The notes: generated by a model from the letters alone, not told the origin. Counted from the first letter of the stretch, positions 1-8,560 are shown. The stretch is DNA of 56,959 bases from Flavobacterium daemonense (GCF_007341385.1 NZ_VJYD01000021.1:1-56959), one strand, 5' to 3'. Made by a program: numbers and translations.

Positions 1-139
1 AAGCAAATAAAAAAATATTAACTCAGCAGTAGAAAAGCCTAAAGCTTAAAGCCTACTGCCTAAAGCAAATAAAAAAATATTAACTCAGCAGTAGAAAAGC
101 CTAAAGCTTAAAGCCTACTGCCTAAAGCAAATAAAAAAA
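1..139. repeat. 62-bp tandem duplication in the groEL leader
   Basis: Two identical 62-bp units lie at 1-62 and 63-124, followed by a partial third copy of about 15 bp that runs into the groEL start codon. Each unit can form a short hairpin (GCAGTAG pairing with CTACTGC) around an AAGCTT centre. The words GCCTAAAGCTTAAAGCC resemble the repeats at 20706-20834 between murC and murG, so the duplicated unit probably contains a member of a dispersed repeat family. The array reaches the window edge, so its true copy number is unknown. Confidence 0.9.
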
Positions 140-142
140 AAA

Positions 143-1774
143 ATGGCAAAAGATATAAAATTTGATATTGAAGCACGTGACGGATTAAAACGTGGTGTTG
201 ATGCATTAGCAAATGCTGTAAAAGTAACTCTTGGACCAAAAGGTCGTAACGTAATTATCGGAAAATCATTTGGTGGACCAACAGTTACTAAAGATGGTGT
301 TTCTGTTGCAAAAGAAATCGAATTAAAAGACGCACTAGAAAATATGGGTGCGCAAATGGTAAAAGAAGTTGCTTCTAAAACCAATGATTTAGCTGGAGAC
401 GGAACTACAACTGCTACAGTTTTAGCTCAAGCAATCGTAAAAGAAGGACTTAAAAACGTTGCTGCAGGTGCAAATCCAATGGACTTGAAACGCGGAATCG
501 ACAAAGCAGTTGAAACTATCGTTGCTGACTTGGCAAAACAAGCTAAAGTTGTTGGAAGCGACTCTGACAAAATCAAACAAATTGCTTCGATCTCTGCTAA
601 CAATGACGAAGTTATTGGTGAATTAATCGCTACAGCTTTCGCTAAAGTTGGAAAAGAAGGTGTAATCACGGTTGAAGAAGCTAAAGGAACTGACACTTTC
701 GTGGATGTTGTTGAAGGAATGCAGTTTGACAGAGGATATCTTTCTCCTTACTTCGTAACAAATCCTGAGAAAATGGAAGTTGAATTAGATTCTCCTTACA
801 TTTTATTATACGACAAAAAAGTATCTTCTTTAAAAGAATTACTTCCAGTTTTAGAGCCAGTTGCTCAATCAGGAAAACCATTATTGATCATTGCTGAAGA
901 TGTTGACGGTGAAGCGCTTTCTACATTAGTAGTAAACAAATTAAGAGGTGCTCTTAAAATTGCTGCTGTTAAAGCTCCAGGTTTTGGAGACAGAAGAAAA
1001 GCAATGTTAGAAGATATCGCAATCTTGACTGGTGGAACTGTAATTTCTGAAGAAAGAGGTTATACTTTAGAAAACACAACTATCGAAATGTTAGGAAACG
1101 CAAAAAGAGTTTCTATCGATAAAGACAATACCACTATCGTAAGCGGTGCTGGTGAAGCTGATATCATCAAAAACAGAGTAAACCAAATTAAAGGTCAGAT
1201 GGAAACTACTACATCTGATTACGATAAAGAAAAATTACAAGAGCGTTTGGCTAAATTAGCTGGCGGTGTTGCTGTTCTTTATGTTGGTGCTGCTTCTGAA
1301 GTTGAAATGAAAGAGAAAAAAGACAGAGTTGATGATGCTTTACACGCAACTCGTGCTGCTGTTGAAGAAGGAATTGTTGCCGGAGGTGGTGTTGCTTTAT
1401 TAAGAGCTAAACTTGCTTTGGCTGACTTAAAAGCTGACAATGCTGATGAAGCTACAGGAATTCAAATTGTTTCTCGTGCTGTTGAATCTCCATTGAGAAC
1501 TATCGTTGAAAACGCTGGTCTTGAAGGATCTGTTGTTGTGGCTAAAGTTGCTGAAGGTTCTGGTGATTTTGGATACAATGCAAAAACTGACGAATATGTA
1601 GATATGCTTAAAGCTGGAATTATTGATCCTAAAAAAGTAACTCGCGTAGCTCTTGAAAACGCTGCGTCTGTTTCTGGAATGATCTTGACTACAGAATGTG
1701 CATTAATCGATATTAAAGAAGAAAATGCTGGTGGCGGAATGCCAATGGGAGGCGGAATGCCAGGAATGATGTAA
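143..1774 (+). CDS. groEL: Chaperonin GroEL (Hsp60)
   Basis: ATP-dependent cytoplasmic chaperonin that folds client proteins in a double-heptamer ring with GroES. The 543-residue protein is full length and collinear with the family from MAKDIKFD onwards. Asp51 (TKDGVS) and the nucleotide-binding GDGTTTAT motif near residue 85 are present, and the C-terminus carries the typical GGM-rich tail. groES normally lies directly upstream and would be just outside the window. The gene is followed by a strong intrinsic terminator. No heat-shock operator can be seen because the leader is occupied by the 62-bp tandem repeat. Confidence 0.98.
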   Translation: MAKDIKFDIEARDGLKRGVDALANAVKVTLGPKGRNVIIGKSFGGPTVTKDGVSVAKEIELKDALENMGAQMVKEVASKTNDLAGDGTTTATVLAQAIVKEGLKNVAAGANPMDLKRGIDKAVETIVADLAKQAKVVGSDSDKIKQIASISANNDEVIGELIATAFAKVGKEGVITVEEAKGTDTFVDVVEGMQFDRGYLSPYFVTNPEKMEVELDSPYILLYDKKVSSLKELLPVLEPVAQSGKPLLIIAEDVDGEALSTLVVNKLRGALKIAAVKAPGFGDRRKAMLEDIAILTGGTVISEERGYTLENTTIEMLGNAKRVSIDKDNTTIVSGAGEADIIKNRVNQIKGQMETTTSDYDKEKLQERLAKLAGGVAVLYVGAASEVEMKEKKDRVDDALHATRAAVEEGIVAGGGVALLRAKLALADLKADNADEATGIQIVSRAVESPLRTIVENAGLEGSVVVAKVAEGSGDFGYNAKTDEYVDMLKAGIIDPKKVTRVALENAASVSGMILTTECALIDIKEENAGGGMPMGGGMPGMM

Positions 1775-1798
1775 TTCATTCTCTTCTTAAAACTTAAA

Positions 1799-1827
1799 AC
1801 GCCGGATATTTATCTGGCGTTTTTTTT
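1799..1827 (+). terminator. Intrinsic terminator of groEL
   Basis: A GC-rich stem, ACGCCGGATA pairing with TATCTGGCGT (one G-U pair), is followed by a run of at least seven T residues, 25 bases after the groEL stop. Confidence 0.9.
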
Positions 1828-1828
1828 C

Positions 1829-1987
1829 GCCACGAATTCACGAATTATTTTTTCTAATCTTTACACATATTTTTATTAGTGAGAGATTACACAGATTAAA
1901 AGGATTATAATCTGTGAGAATCTTTTCAATCTGTGGCAAAAAAATTAAATAAAAAGATTTTAAAAAAATAATTCGTGAATTCGTGGC
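1829..1987. repeat. Long nested inverted repeat (ACGAATTCGTGG family)
   Basis: Perfect 25-bp outer arms at 1829-1853 and 1963-1987 start and end with GCCACGAATTCACG and its complement. An inner inverted repeat of the CACAGATTAAAAGGATT type lies around 1889-1937. The whole about 160-bp element fills the gap between groEL and the phosphodiesterase gene. The inner ACAGATTAA words resemble those in the elements at 10703-10750 and 50690-50762. Confidence 0.85.
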
Positions 1988-2035
1988 TATCCCTTTATTT
2001 AACATTCTCTTTTTCTTTAAAAAATCTGTTATTTC

Positions 2036-2043
2036 TACCTTTG
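2036..2043 (+). promoter_or_regulatory. TAnnTTTG -7 promoter box
   Basis: TACCTTTG matches the Bacteroidota -7 consensus exactly, 22 bases before the ATG of the phosphodiesterase gene. No clear TTTG -33 element is visible. Confidence 0.7.
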
Positions 2044-2065
2044 CAATTCTATTTAAAATTGTAAA

Positions 2066-3268
2066 ATGAGAAAATTCACAACTCACCTTTTATCTTTCAC
2101 ATTCTTATTTCTTACCACTTTTTTACATTCGCAAACTAATAAAGATACTTACGTCGTTTTAGTTTCGATGGATGGATTTCGTTGGGATTATCAAAAACAA
2201 TTTAATCTTCCGAATTTAAAAGAAATAGCAAAAGAAGGCGTTCGTGCCAAATCAATGAAGCCGTCTTATCCAAGCAAAACTTTTCCAAATCATTATTCGA
2301 TTGTAACAGGACTTTATCCAGATCATCACGGAATTATTAATAACGTTTTTTATGATGCTCAATTAAATGAATCTTTCTCATTATCAAGCGATGCAAAAAA
2401 TGATTCAAGATTTTATGGCGGAAATCCGATTTGGAATTTAGCCGAACAGCAAGGTGTCAAAACTGCCTCGTTCTTCTGGCCAGGTTCTGATATTGATAAC
2501 AGAAATCCAAGTATTTACAAAAAATATGATAATAAGATTCCGTATGGAGCTCGAATTGATACGGTTTTAAAATGGTTGCAGCTTCCAGAAAAACAGCGCC
2601 CGCATTTGGTTACTTTATATTTTGACGAACCAGATCATACGGGACATAATTTTGGCCCGCTTTCGCCAGAGAACAAAAAAATGGTCATAAAAATGGATTC
2701 AATTATGGGCGAATTGTCACGAAGATTGGATCAGCTTGCTATTGGAAAACAAATCAATTTAATTATCGTTTCTGATCACGGAATGGCCGATATAAGTGAT
2801 GCTAAAAAAATCGCTGTTCTTGATTATTTAAAACCAGAATGGTTGGGATATAAAGATGTAATCAACCCAATTATGAGTCTTCAGGCAAAATCTGGCTATC
2901 AAGATTCTATTGCAAATGCTTTGAAAAAAGTACCTCATATCCATTTTTGGAAATCTACAGAAGTTCCAAAAAGATTGCATTACGGAACAAATCCGCGTGT
3001 GCATGATTTTGTTATTGAAGCCGATAAAGGCTGGAGTTTGGTAACCAAAAAATCTCAAAATGTAAAAGGCGGAACGCATGGCTACGACAATAATGAAAAA
3101 GATATGCACGCCATTTTTTATGCTAAAGGACCCGTTTTTAAGGTTGATAAAACAGTCAAAACATTTCAAAATGTTTCTGTCTATCCTTTAATTGCACATA
3201 TTTTAGGATTACAAATTGGCGAAATTGACGGAAAGTTAAGCGATGTAAAATCAGCTTTAGCTAATTAG
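2066..3268 (+). CDS. Secreted nucleotide pyrophosphatase/phosphodiesterase (NPP family)
   Basis: Alkaline-phosphatase-superfamily hydrolase of the ectonucleotide pyrophosphatase/phosphodiesterase family, which cleaves phosphodiester or pyrophosphate bonds using two metal ions. The 400-residue protein starts with a signal peptide (about residues 1-22). The metal and catalytic set is complete: Asp36 in SMDGF, nucleophile Thr72 in SKTFPNH, Asp190 and His194 in DEPDHTGH, Asp237-His238 in SDHGM and His338 in GTHGYD. It is probably periplasmic. The natural substrate cannot be read from the sequence. The gene appears monocistronic, with its own promoter and repeat-filled flanks. Confidence 0.9.
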   Translation: MRKFTTHLLSFTFLFLTTFLHSQTNKDTYVVLVSMDGFRWDYQKQFNLPNLKEIAKEGVRAKSMKPSYPSKTFPNHYSIVTGLYPDHHGIINNVFYDAQLNESFSLSSDAKNDSRFYGGNPIWNLAEQQGVKTASFFWPGSDIDNRNPSIYKKYDNKIPYGARIDTVLKWLQLPEKQRPHLVTLYFDEPDHTGHNFGPLSPENKKMVIKMDSIMGELSRRLDQLAIGKQINLIIVSDHGMADISDAKKIAVLDYLKPEWLGYKDVINPIMSLQAKSGYQDSIANALKKVPHIHFWKSTEVPKRLHYGTNPRVHDFVIEADKGWSLVTKKSQNVKGGTHGYDNNEKDMHAIFYAKGPVFKVDKTVKTFQNVSVYPLIAHILGLQIGEIDGKLSDVKSALAN

Positions 3269-3305
3269 AAAATTTGTCAATTTGATAATTAGATAATGAA
3301 GCTTG

Positions 3306-3373
3306 TGTCACCCTGAGCGAAGTCGAAGGGCGCTCCAATTGGTACGTGGGCTTCGACTTCGCTCAGCCTGACA
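3306..3373. repeat. Inverted repeat of the CTGAGCGAAGTCGAAG family
   Basis: Arms at 3306-3328 and 3351-3373 are complementary over 23 bp with two mismatches. Both contain the GAGCGAAGTCGAAG word. Partial copies occur at 6059-6075 and, as a single arm, at about 14990-15016. Confidence 0.85.
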
Positions 3374-3397
3374 TACTAGATCTAAATAAACAACAGT

Positions 3398-3430
3398 AAA
3401 CCCGACAGGTTTTTGAAACCTGTCGGGTTT
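3398..3430. repeat. AAACCCGACAGGTTT hairpin
   Basis: A perfect 15-bp stem with a three-base loop. A near-identical hairpin is at 33843-33875 and one arm recurs at 6088-6098. The stem is followed by only a short T run, so it could terminate transcription weakly but behaves as a dispersed repeat. Confidence 0.8.
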
Positions 3431-3479
3431 GTTGCGTTTATAATCTTTATGTATAAGACGCACTACTGTACGCCTCTAC
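3420..3479. repeat. 60-bp dispersed repeat, copy 1
   Basis: Aligned without gaps to 6088-6147, with nine differences that are all transitions. The right part is a degenerate AGACGCAC hairpin whose stem is perfect only in the second copy. It overlaps the right arm of the hairpin at 3398-3430. Confidence 0.85.
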
Positions 3480-3635
3480 GATATACATTGTCAATGCAAT
3501 CATCACATTTATTAATTATCTGCTGTAACGCAATAAAACTTTAAACATTATACTTTTTTTAACCATTACAGATTAGTATTACAATTAAATTTATAATTTT
3601 ACTACAAACATCACAATCGCCCCAATATTTTTTGT

Positions 3636-5999
3636 ATGAAATTAATAATCAAGTTTTTTAGTTTTCTATTTTGCCTTCAATCTTTTGCACAGGCTATTTC
3701 TAATCAAGACAAAATTACCAAATACCTTAATGATTATTTTTTTCAGGATCGAGAGATCATCCATGTACAATTCAACAAAGACCTTTTTACAAATACCGAA
3801 GATATTGCCTTCAAAGGATACATTCTCAGTAAAAACAATGATATCCCAAACACCAATACTACAAATGTTCAATTAATGGTTTATAATGACGAAAACCAGA
3901 TTGTACTGAAACAATTACTTTTTGCGCAATACGGAGTTTTTTCTGGTGGAATTCACTTAAACGAAAAATTCAAATCGGGCAAATATCATTTTCATTTCTA
4001 TACCAATTGGATGAATAATTTCAAGGAAGACGATTCCTTTAATCAGACAATTGAAATTATTGATAAAAACGTCCCATATGCATTTCAAACCAATGAACCG
4101 AATTGGAAAACAGCAGAAGTAAGCTTATTCCCTGAAGGCGGAATTATATTAAATGACATGGTAAATACAATTGGAATCAAAATTACAGATTGCAATAAAA
4201 TAGGAATAGAAGTAGCAGATGGCGTTATTTTGGATTCTAAATCAAATGAAATTACACAATTTCATACCAACCAAACCGGAAACGGAGTTTTTTATCTAAG
4301 AGCCGATTTAAACGAAAAATATACTCTTAAAATAAATAATGACAAATTAAAAATAACGCAGCCTTTGGACAAAATTGCAGAAACTGGAATTATTTTAAGC
4401 GCTCCTAATAATCCTGCAAGAAACAATTTGCTTGTTGTTGTAAAAACAAATGAAAAAGGCCTTCAAACGTATCAAAATAGAAAATTCACCGTTCTTATTC
4501 AACAAAATGGAAATACGATGCATCAGGAAGTTACCTTCAATAATAACAAAACGGAACAGCCATTTTATTTTGATAAAAAATATTTGCCAAATGGAATAAA
4601 TACAATTAGGGTATTAGATGAAGATCTAAATGAAATCACAGAAAGATTAACCTACATTGAAGAAGGCAAAAATCCGTCTACTACATTAGATGCAAAAATA
4701 ACAGCTAACGACAGCATTATATTATCCGGAAAAACTGACGTTAGCAAGGCACATTTAAGTATTAGTGTACTACCTGAAAAGAGCGTGTCCTTCAATCAAA
4801 AGAGAACTATTTTAGGCACTTTTTACCTAAATGCTTATTTAGAAAAACCAGAAACTAATACTTATTTTTATTTTAATCCAGACAATAAAAACCGCAGGCA
4901 AGATATAGAGCTATTATTGCTTAATCAAAATAAAGGGAAATATTTATGGGAAAATATCAAATTAGGTCCACCAAAAATCAGTTTTGAATCTGAAAAAGGA
5001 GTAACCATAAACGGAAAAGTCGAAAAAGAATTAAAATCGAATTCTAAAAACAAAATTTCTCTTCTTGCAATAAAAAACAGTCTATTTGACCAAACCTCTA
5101 TCGATCAGAACAATGATTTTAAATTTGAACATTGTTTTGTACAGGATTCTACTGTTGTAGCTTTACAAATGACCAACGAAAAAAACGTTACACTAACGAC
5201 CAAAATAGAAGCTCGAATTGCCAGAACTGAACCACGATTTGTTTTAGGACCATCATTCGAAAAACCAATTTGCCCAATAATTAAGGGTGCTGACAATGTT
5301 TTTAATTTCCCACCACCTAAAACAAAAAGCAGCGAATTAAAAGAAGTAGCTGTAAAGAACACCTTCAAAAAAGAGGTTTTTACCCATAAAGCCGAGATGA
5401 GTCCAATGGCAAAAGCTTTTAAATTTGATGGCAACGATTTTAGAACTGTATTGAGTTTCTTGTCTTTTAATGGTTATAAAACAGGTTTTAATTCGATGGA
5501 TGGCAGTGTATATATCGTAGATAACCGAAATCCGTCATTTCAAGGATCTGGGCATTCTCCTAATATATATATTGACAATTTTTTAGTCTTCGATTTCAAC
5601 CAGCTTTTTAATATGACGTTAGATCAAGTGGATGAAATCTACATTGATAAAACTGGAAGCTCGGATATTTCAATTACAGGACAAGGAACGATTAAAATTT
5701 TCATGAAAATTGGGCAAAAAGACGATTTCTTCAAGCGAAAATTTACGACACTAATTGTGACAAAAGGCTTCGCAAAAAGCATCAATTACAAAACTGCTTC
5801 ATTTGAAAATCAGGAGGAGTTCAATTATTTCGGCACATTAGGATGGGCTCCAAACATCGAACTAAAAGAGTATTCCGACTATCAAATTAAAATCCCAAAA
5901 AATCAGCAAAAAGAAATACAGGTTTTTATTGAAGGTTTTACGAATGACGGTCAATTAATTTCGGAAGTTAAAAAAGTTCCGGTTAATGGGAATTTTTAA
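3636..5999 (+). CDS. Large secreted protein with MG2-like and TonB-plug-like regions
   Basis: A 787-residue protein with a signal peptide (cleavage probably after SFAQA, about residue 19). Residues about 40-145 resemble the macroglobulin MG2 domain seen in many Bacteroidota surface proteins (VQFNKDLF...IAFKGYIL). The C-terminal third (about 620-690) has the VYIVDNRNP, NIYIDNFLVFD and VDEIYIDKTG pattern of a TonB-dependent-receptor plug, but no beta-barrel follows. Such proteins are thought to be anchored at the outer membrane. Their role is not established, and the function here is unknown. The gene is flanked by repeat-rich gaps on both sides and appears monocistronic. Confidence 0.7.
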   Translation: MKLIIKFFSFLFCLQSFAQAISNQDKITKYLNDYFFQDREIIHVQFNKDLFTNTEDIAFKGYILSKNNDIPNTNTTNVQLMVYNDENQIVLKQLLFAQYGVFSGGIHLNEKFKSGKYHFHFYTNWMNNFKEDDSFNQTIEIIDKNVPYAFQTNEPNWKTAEVSLFPEGGIILNDMVNTIGIKITDCNKIGIEVADGVILDSKSNEITQFHTNQTGNGVFYLRADLNEKYTLKINNDKLKITQPLDKIAETGIILSAPNNPARNNLLVVVKTNEKGLQTYQNRKFTVLIQQNGNTMHQEVTFNNNKTEQPFYFDKKYLPNGINTIRVLDEDLNEITERLTYIEEGKNPSTTLDAKITANDSIILSGKTDVSKAHLSISVLPEKSVSFNQKRTILGTFYLNAYLEKPETNTYFYFNPDNKNRRQDIELLLLNQNKGKYLWENIKLGPPKISFESEKGVTINGKVEKELKSNSKNKISLLAIKNSLFDQTSIDQNNDFKFEHCFVQDSTVVALQMTNEKNVTLTTKIEARIARTEPRFVLGPSFEKPICPIIKGADNVFNFPPPKTKSSELKEVAVKNTFKKEVFTHKAEMSPMAKAFKFDGNDFRTVLSFLSFNGYKTGFNSMDGSVYIVDNRNPSFQGSGHSPNIYIDNFLVFDFNQLFNMTLDQVDEIYIDKTGSSDISITGQGTIKIFMKIGQKDDFFKRKFTTLIVTKGFAKSINYKTASFENQEEFNYFGTLGWAPNIELKEYSDYQIKIPKNQQKEIQVFIEGFTNDGQLISEVKKVPVNGNF

Positions 6000-6150
6000 T
6001 TTGATAATTCGGAAATGTGGCAATTAGAAAATTTGATAATTAGGTAATGAATCTATCGTCACCCTGAGCGATCCCGAGGCTTCGGAACTGTCGGGTTTGT
6101 CGCATTTATAACCTTTGCGCATAAGACGCACTGCTGTGCGTCTCTACTGA
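6000..6150. repeat. Mosaic of repeat modules, second copy
   Basis: The same module order as at 3269-3480: AT-rich TTTGATAATTAGGTAATGAAT, then CGTCACCCTGAGCGA (6059-6073), then the 60-bp unit at 6088-6147 with a perfect AGACGCAC/GTGCGTCT stem. The element sits between two convergent genes, at the same side of the MG2-like gene as copy 1 sits on the other. Confidence 0.8.
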
Positions 6151-6196
6151 AAATTGGAGCGTTAATTCACAATTAATAATTCATAATTAACCATTA

Positions 6197-7726
6197 TTAA
6201 GACACCACTTTATACGTTGGATCATCGATTACATTAACTTTAATTACTGCATCAGCATTTTTAAGCAATTGTCGGCAGTCTGGACTTAAATGCTGTAATT
6301 CTATCGTTTTATTTTCCAGACTGTATTTTTTGGTCAGATTATTTAAAGCTTCAATCGCCGACATATCAGAAACACGGCTTTCTTTAAAATCGATTATTAC
6401 ATGATTTGGGTCGTTTTGAATATCAAATTTTTCCATAAAAGCAGTTATGGAACCAAAAAACAATGGCCCATAAATCTCATAATGTTTTGTGCCATTTTCG
6501 TCAATAAAATGTCGGGCGCGGATCCTTTTAGCACTTTCCCAAGCAAAAACCAAAGCCGAAATAATTACTCCAATTAAAACCGCTAAAGCCAAATTGTGCA
6601 ACACAATTGTAATTACAGCGACCAAAATCCCCACAAAAATATCATGTCTCGGCATTTTGTTTATAATCCTGAAACTTGCCCATTCAAAAGTAGTAATGGC
6701 CACCATCATCATTACGCCGACTAGTGCAGCCATTGGTAATTTTCCGATAACAGGAGCTCCAAAAAGGATAATCATCAAAATGGTCAAAGCAGCAATTATT
6801 CCCGAAAGGCGAGCTCTGGAGCCAGCCCCAAGATTCACTAAAGTTTGTGCAATCATAGGACAACCACCCATCCCGTAAAAAAAGCCGTTTAAGATATTTG
6901 AACTTCCTTGCGCAATACATTCTCGGTTGCTGTTTCCTCGGGTTCCCGTAATCTCATCTACTAGATTAAGCGTCAGTAAACCTTCAGTCAAACCAACTGC
7001 AGCAACAATAACCGAATACGGAAAAATCACTTTTAAAGTCTCATATGAAAACGGAATATTCGGAATATGAAAAGGAGGAAATCCGCCTTGAACTGAGGCA
7101 ATATCTTCAACAGTTTTAGTTTCAATATTAAAGATAATAACCAAAGCAAAAACGACCATAATCGCCACTAATGAAGCCGGAACTGCTTTTGTAATTTTTG
7201 GAAAAATCAAAACAATTGAAATCGTCAGCGCGACCAATCCCATCATAATGTACAAGGGCGTTCCCTGAAGCCAAGAAACCTGACCGTTGATCACGGTTTT
7301 AAACTGCTCCAACTGCGACATAAAAATCACGACTGCCAATCCGTTTACAAAACCAAACATTACGGGCTGGGGAACCAACCGAATAAATTTTCCGAGTTTA
7401 AAAAGTCCTATGCAAATTTGCACTACTCCGCCGAGTGCGACGGCTGCAAAAACATATTCTATTCCGTGGGATTTCATCAAAGCAATCAAAACAATAACCG
7501 TTGCTCCTGCTCCGCCAGAAATCATTCCGGGTCTTCCTCCAAAAATTGCAGTTACCAATCCGGCTATAAAAGCAGCGTATAAACCAACCAAAGGCGGAAA
7601 TCCGGCCAGAATAGCAAACGACAACGACTCCGGAATCATGGTCATAGCGACAGTTAAACCGGCTAAAATTTCATTTTTGTAATTGACTTTTTGAGTAAAA
7701 TCGAAGAGTTGGAATGCTTTTTTCAT
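6197..7726 (-). CDS. SulP family anion transporter with STAS domain
   Basis: Inner-membrane SulP/SLC26-type anion transporter. Members move sulfate, bicarbonate or other anions, and the substrate cannot be decided here. The 509 residues comprise an N-terminal hydrophobic core of about 10-14 helices (residues about 15-390, starting with the conserved AGLTVAMTMIPESLSFAILAG region) and a C-terminal cytoplasmic STAS domain (about 400-509, VIIDFKESRVSDMSAIEAL). Length is normal for bacterial SulP proteins. A perfect -7 box lies six bases before the ATG. The small gene at 7790-8002 is upstream in the same direction. Confidence 0.93.
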   Translation of the reverse strand: MKKAFQLFDFTQKVNYKNEILAGLTVAMTMIPESLSFAILAGFPPLVGLYAAFIAGLVTAIFGGRPGMISGGAGATVIVLIALMKSHGIEYVFAAVALGGVVQICIGLFKLGKFIRLVPQPVMFGFVNGLAVVIFMSQLEQFKTVINGQVSWLQGTPLYIMMGLVALTISIVLIFPKITKAVPASLVAIMVVFALVIIFNIETKTVEDIASVQGGFPPFHIPNIPFSYETLKVIFPYSVIVAAVGLTEGLLTLNLVDEITGTRGNSNRECIAQGSSNILNGFFYGMGGCPMIAQTLVNLGAGSRARLSGIIAALTILMIILFGAPVIGKLPMAALVGVMMMVAITTFEWASFRIINKMPRHDIFVGILVAVITIVLHNLALAVLIGVIISALVFAWESAKRIRARHFIDENGTKHYEIYGPLFFGSITAFMEKFDIQNDPNHVIIDFKESRVSDMSAIEALNNLTKKYSLENKTIELQHLSPDCRQLLKNADAVIKVNVIDDPTYKVVS

Positions 7727-7732
7727 AGGTCA

Positions 7733-7740
7733 CAAATGTA
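7733..7740 (-). promoter_or_regulatory. TAnnTTTG -7 box of the SulP gene
   Basis: On the minus strand TACATTTG matches the consensus exactly and ends six bases before the ATG at 7726. A CTTTG word about 23 bases further upstream could be the -33 element. The transcript would be leaderless or nearly so. Confidence 0.6.
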
Positions 7741-7789
7741 GAAAATATTGACCGAAAAGAAGGCAAAGCATTTTACACGAAAAAATAAA

Positions 7790-8002
7790 TTATTCTAATC
7801 TCACACAAGTATAACCCAGACAATGCACATAATCAATTATATTATCACATTCAAGATCAATGCCTTCGACTCTTAATATTTTATCGCAGTCTTCTAGATC
7901 AAAATTAATTTTGTAATCTGGAAACTGACTCTGAATAACGGCAATAACATAATTTTTATCTGCCTCTTTCTGAACATTTGTTTTAAAAACTTCCACTACC
8001 AT
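7790..8002 (-). CDS. Small conserved-type protein, possible HMA/ferredoxin-like fold
   Basis: A 70-residue acidic protein with no signal peptide. The pattern VVEVFKTNV...FPDYKINFDLEDCDKILRVEG is an alternating strand-helix-strand layout like small ferredoxin-fold or heavy-metal-associated-type proteins, but the CxxC metal site is absent. It has Cys residues at DCDK, ECDN, HCLG and TCVR. It lies 63 bases upstream of the SulP gene in the same direction. That gene has its own promoter, so joint transcription is uncertain. Function unknown. Confidence 0.6.
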   Translation of the reverse strand: MVVEVFKTNVQKEADKNYVIAVIQSQFPDYKINFDLEDCDKILRVEGIDLECDNIIDYVHCLGYTCVRLE

Positions 8003-8189
8003 AACCCGCTAGATTTGAGTAATTTAAAGTTAAGAAAAAACTTTCATTCATACAATTAGAAAATGTAGCAATTAGAAAATTTGACAATTAAATAATAAAC
8101 TATAAAACAATCAAAAATCCCGTAGAAATACCTAGTATCCAATCATTCTTAATCATTATACTTGTATTCATAAACAGATTGTTAAGATT

Positions 8190-8290
8190 AGCATGATTTT
8201 CAGTAGGTGAAAATCTATAAATGTTTATACTAAATTTTGGGGCATAAAGTGAGATCAATAATTGGCAGCGATTATTATCTCACTTTTTTT
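8190..8290 (+). ncRNA. Candidate small RNA 1 (ends at intrinsic terminator)
   Basis: A plus-directed terminator at 8246-8290 has no plus-strand gene upstream for 2.2 kb, because the two genes before it run on the minus strand. A short perfect hairpin (GATTTTCA/TGAAAATC) precedes it. Together they resemble a small RNA of roughly 100 bases. The start coordinate is a guess, no clear promoter box was found, and no known RNA family was recognised. Confidence 0.3.
8246..8290 (+). terminator. Orphan intrinsic terminator 1
   Basis: AAAGTGAGAT plus AATAAT pairs with ATTATT plus ATCTCACTTT (one bulged base, loop TGGCAGCG), followed by seven T residues. Confidence 0.75.
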
Positions 8291-8399
8291 ATTACTTATC
8301 TTTTAAAATATAATAATTGGCGTATAAAATCTCAACGTTAAACCTTTTATTATGTACTTCTCTGAACCTTTTCTCCACAAAAAAACACGTACAAATACG

Positions 8400-8560
8400 T
8401 GGTGCTCAAATTTTAAATAGTAGTAATATTGCCCCCGAATAATTTTTACTGTAGAATATAATTTCCGTAAGGCAAATTAGTAAAATGTTGTCATTTTTTT
8501 TGGAACGCTAAAATGAGATTTCAGGTCGCTAGTAACGATTTGAAATCTCATTTTTTTTTT
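8400..8560 (+). ncRNA. Candidate small RNA 2 (ends at intrinsic terminator)
   Basis: A second plus-directed terminator ends at 8560, again with no gene upstream on that strand. A TAATATTG word at about 8424 differs from the -7 consensus by one base and would place a start near 8437. The terminator stem resembles the first one in its GAGAT/ATCTC pairing. The evidence is structural only. Confidence 0.25.
8511..8560 (+). terminator. Orphan intrinsic terminator 2
   Basis: A perfect 13-bp stem (AAATGAGATTTCA with TGAAATCTCATTT) is followed by a run of ten or more T residues. An outer ACGCTA/TAGCGT pair flanks it. Confidence 0.8.

Larger units (their letters stand above)
3269..3635. other. Gene-free gap made of repeat modules
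   Basis: This 367-base gap contains an AT-rich module with AATTTGATAATTAGATAATG words, an inverted repeat (3306-3373), a GGGTTT hairpin (3398-3430) and a 60-bp unit (3420-3479) that also occurs at 6088-6147. The remaining sequence up to 3635 is AT-rich leader of the next gene. I see no gene in it. Confidence 0.8.

Noticed and set aside
1462..1779. Open frame antisense to the 3' half of groEL
   Set aside because: It is a shadow of a highly conserved gene with biased codon use on the other strand.
3398..3430. Terminator for the phosphodiesterase gene
   Set aside because: Its T run is short and it lies 130 bases past the stop, and the same hairpin occurs elsewhere (33843-33875), so I call it a dispersed repeat.
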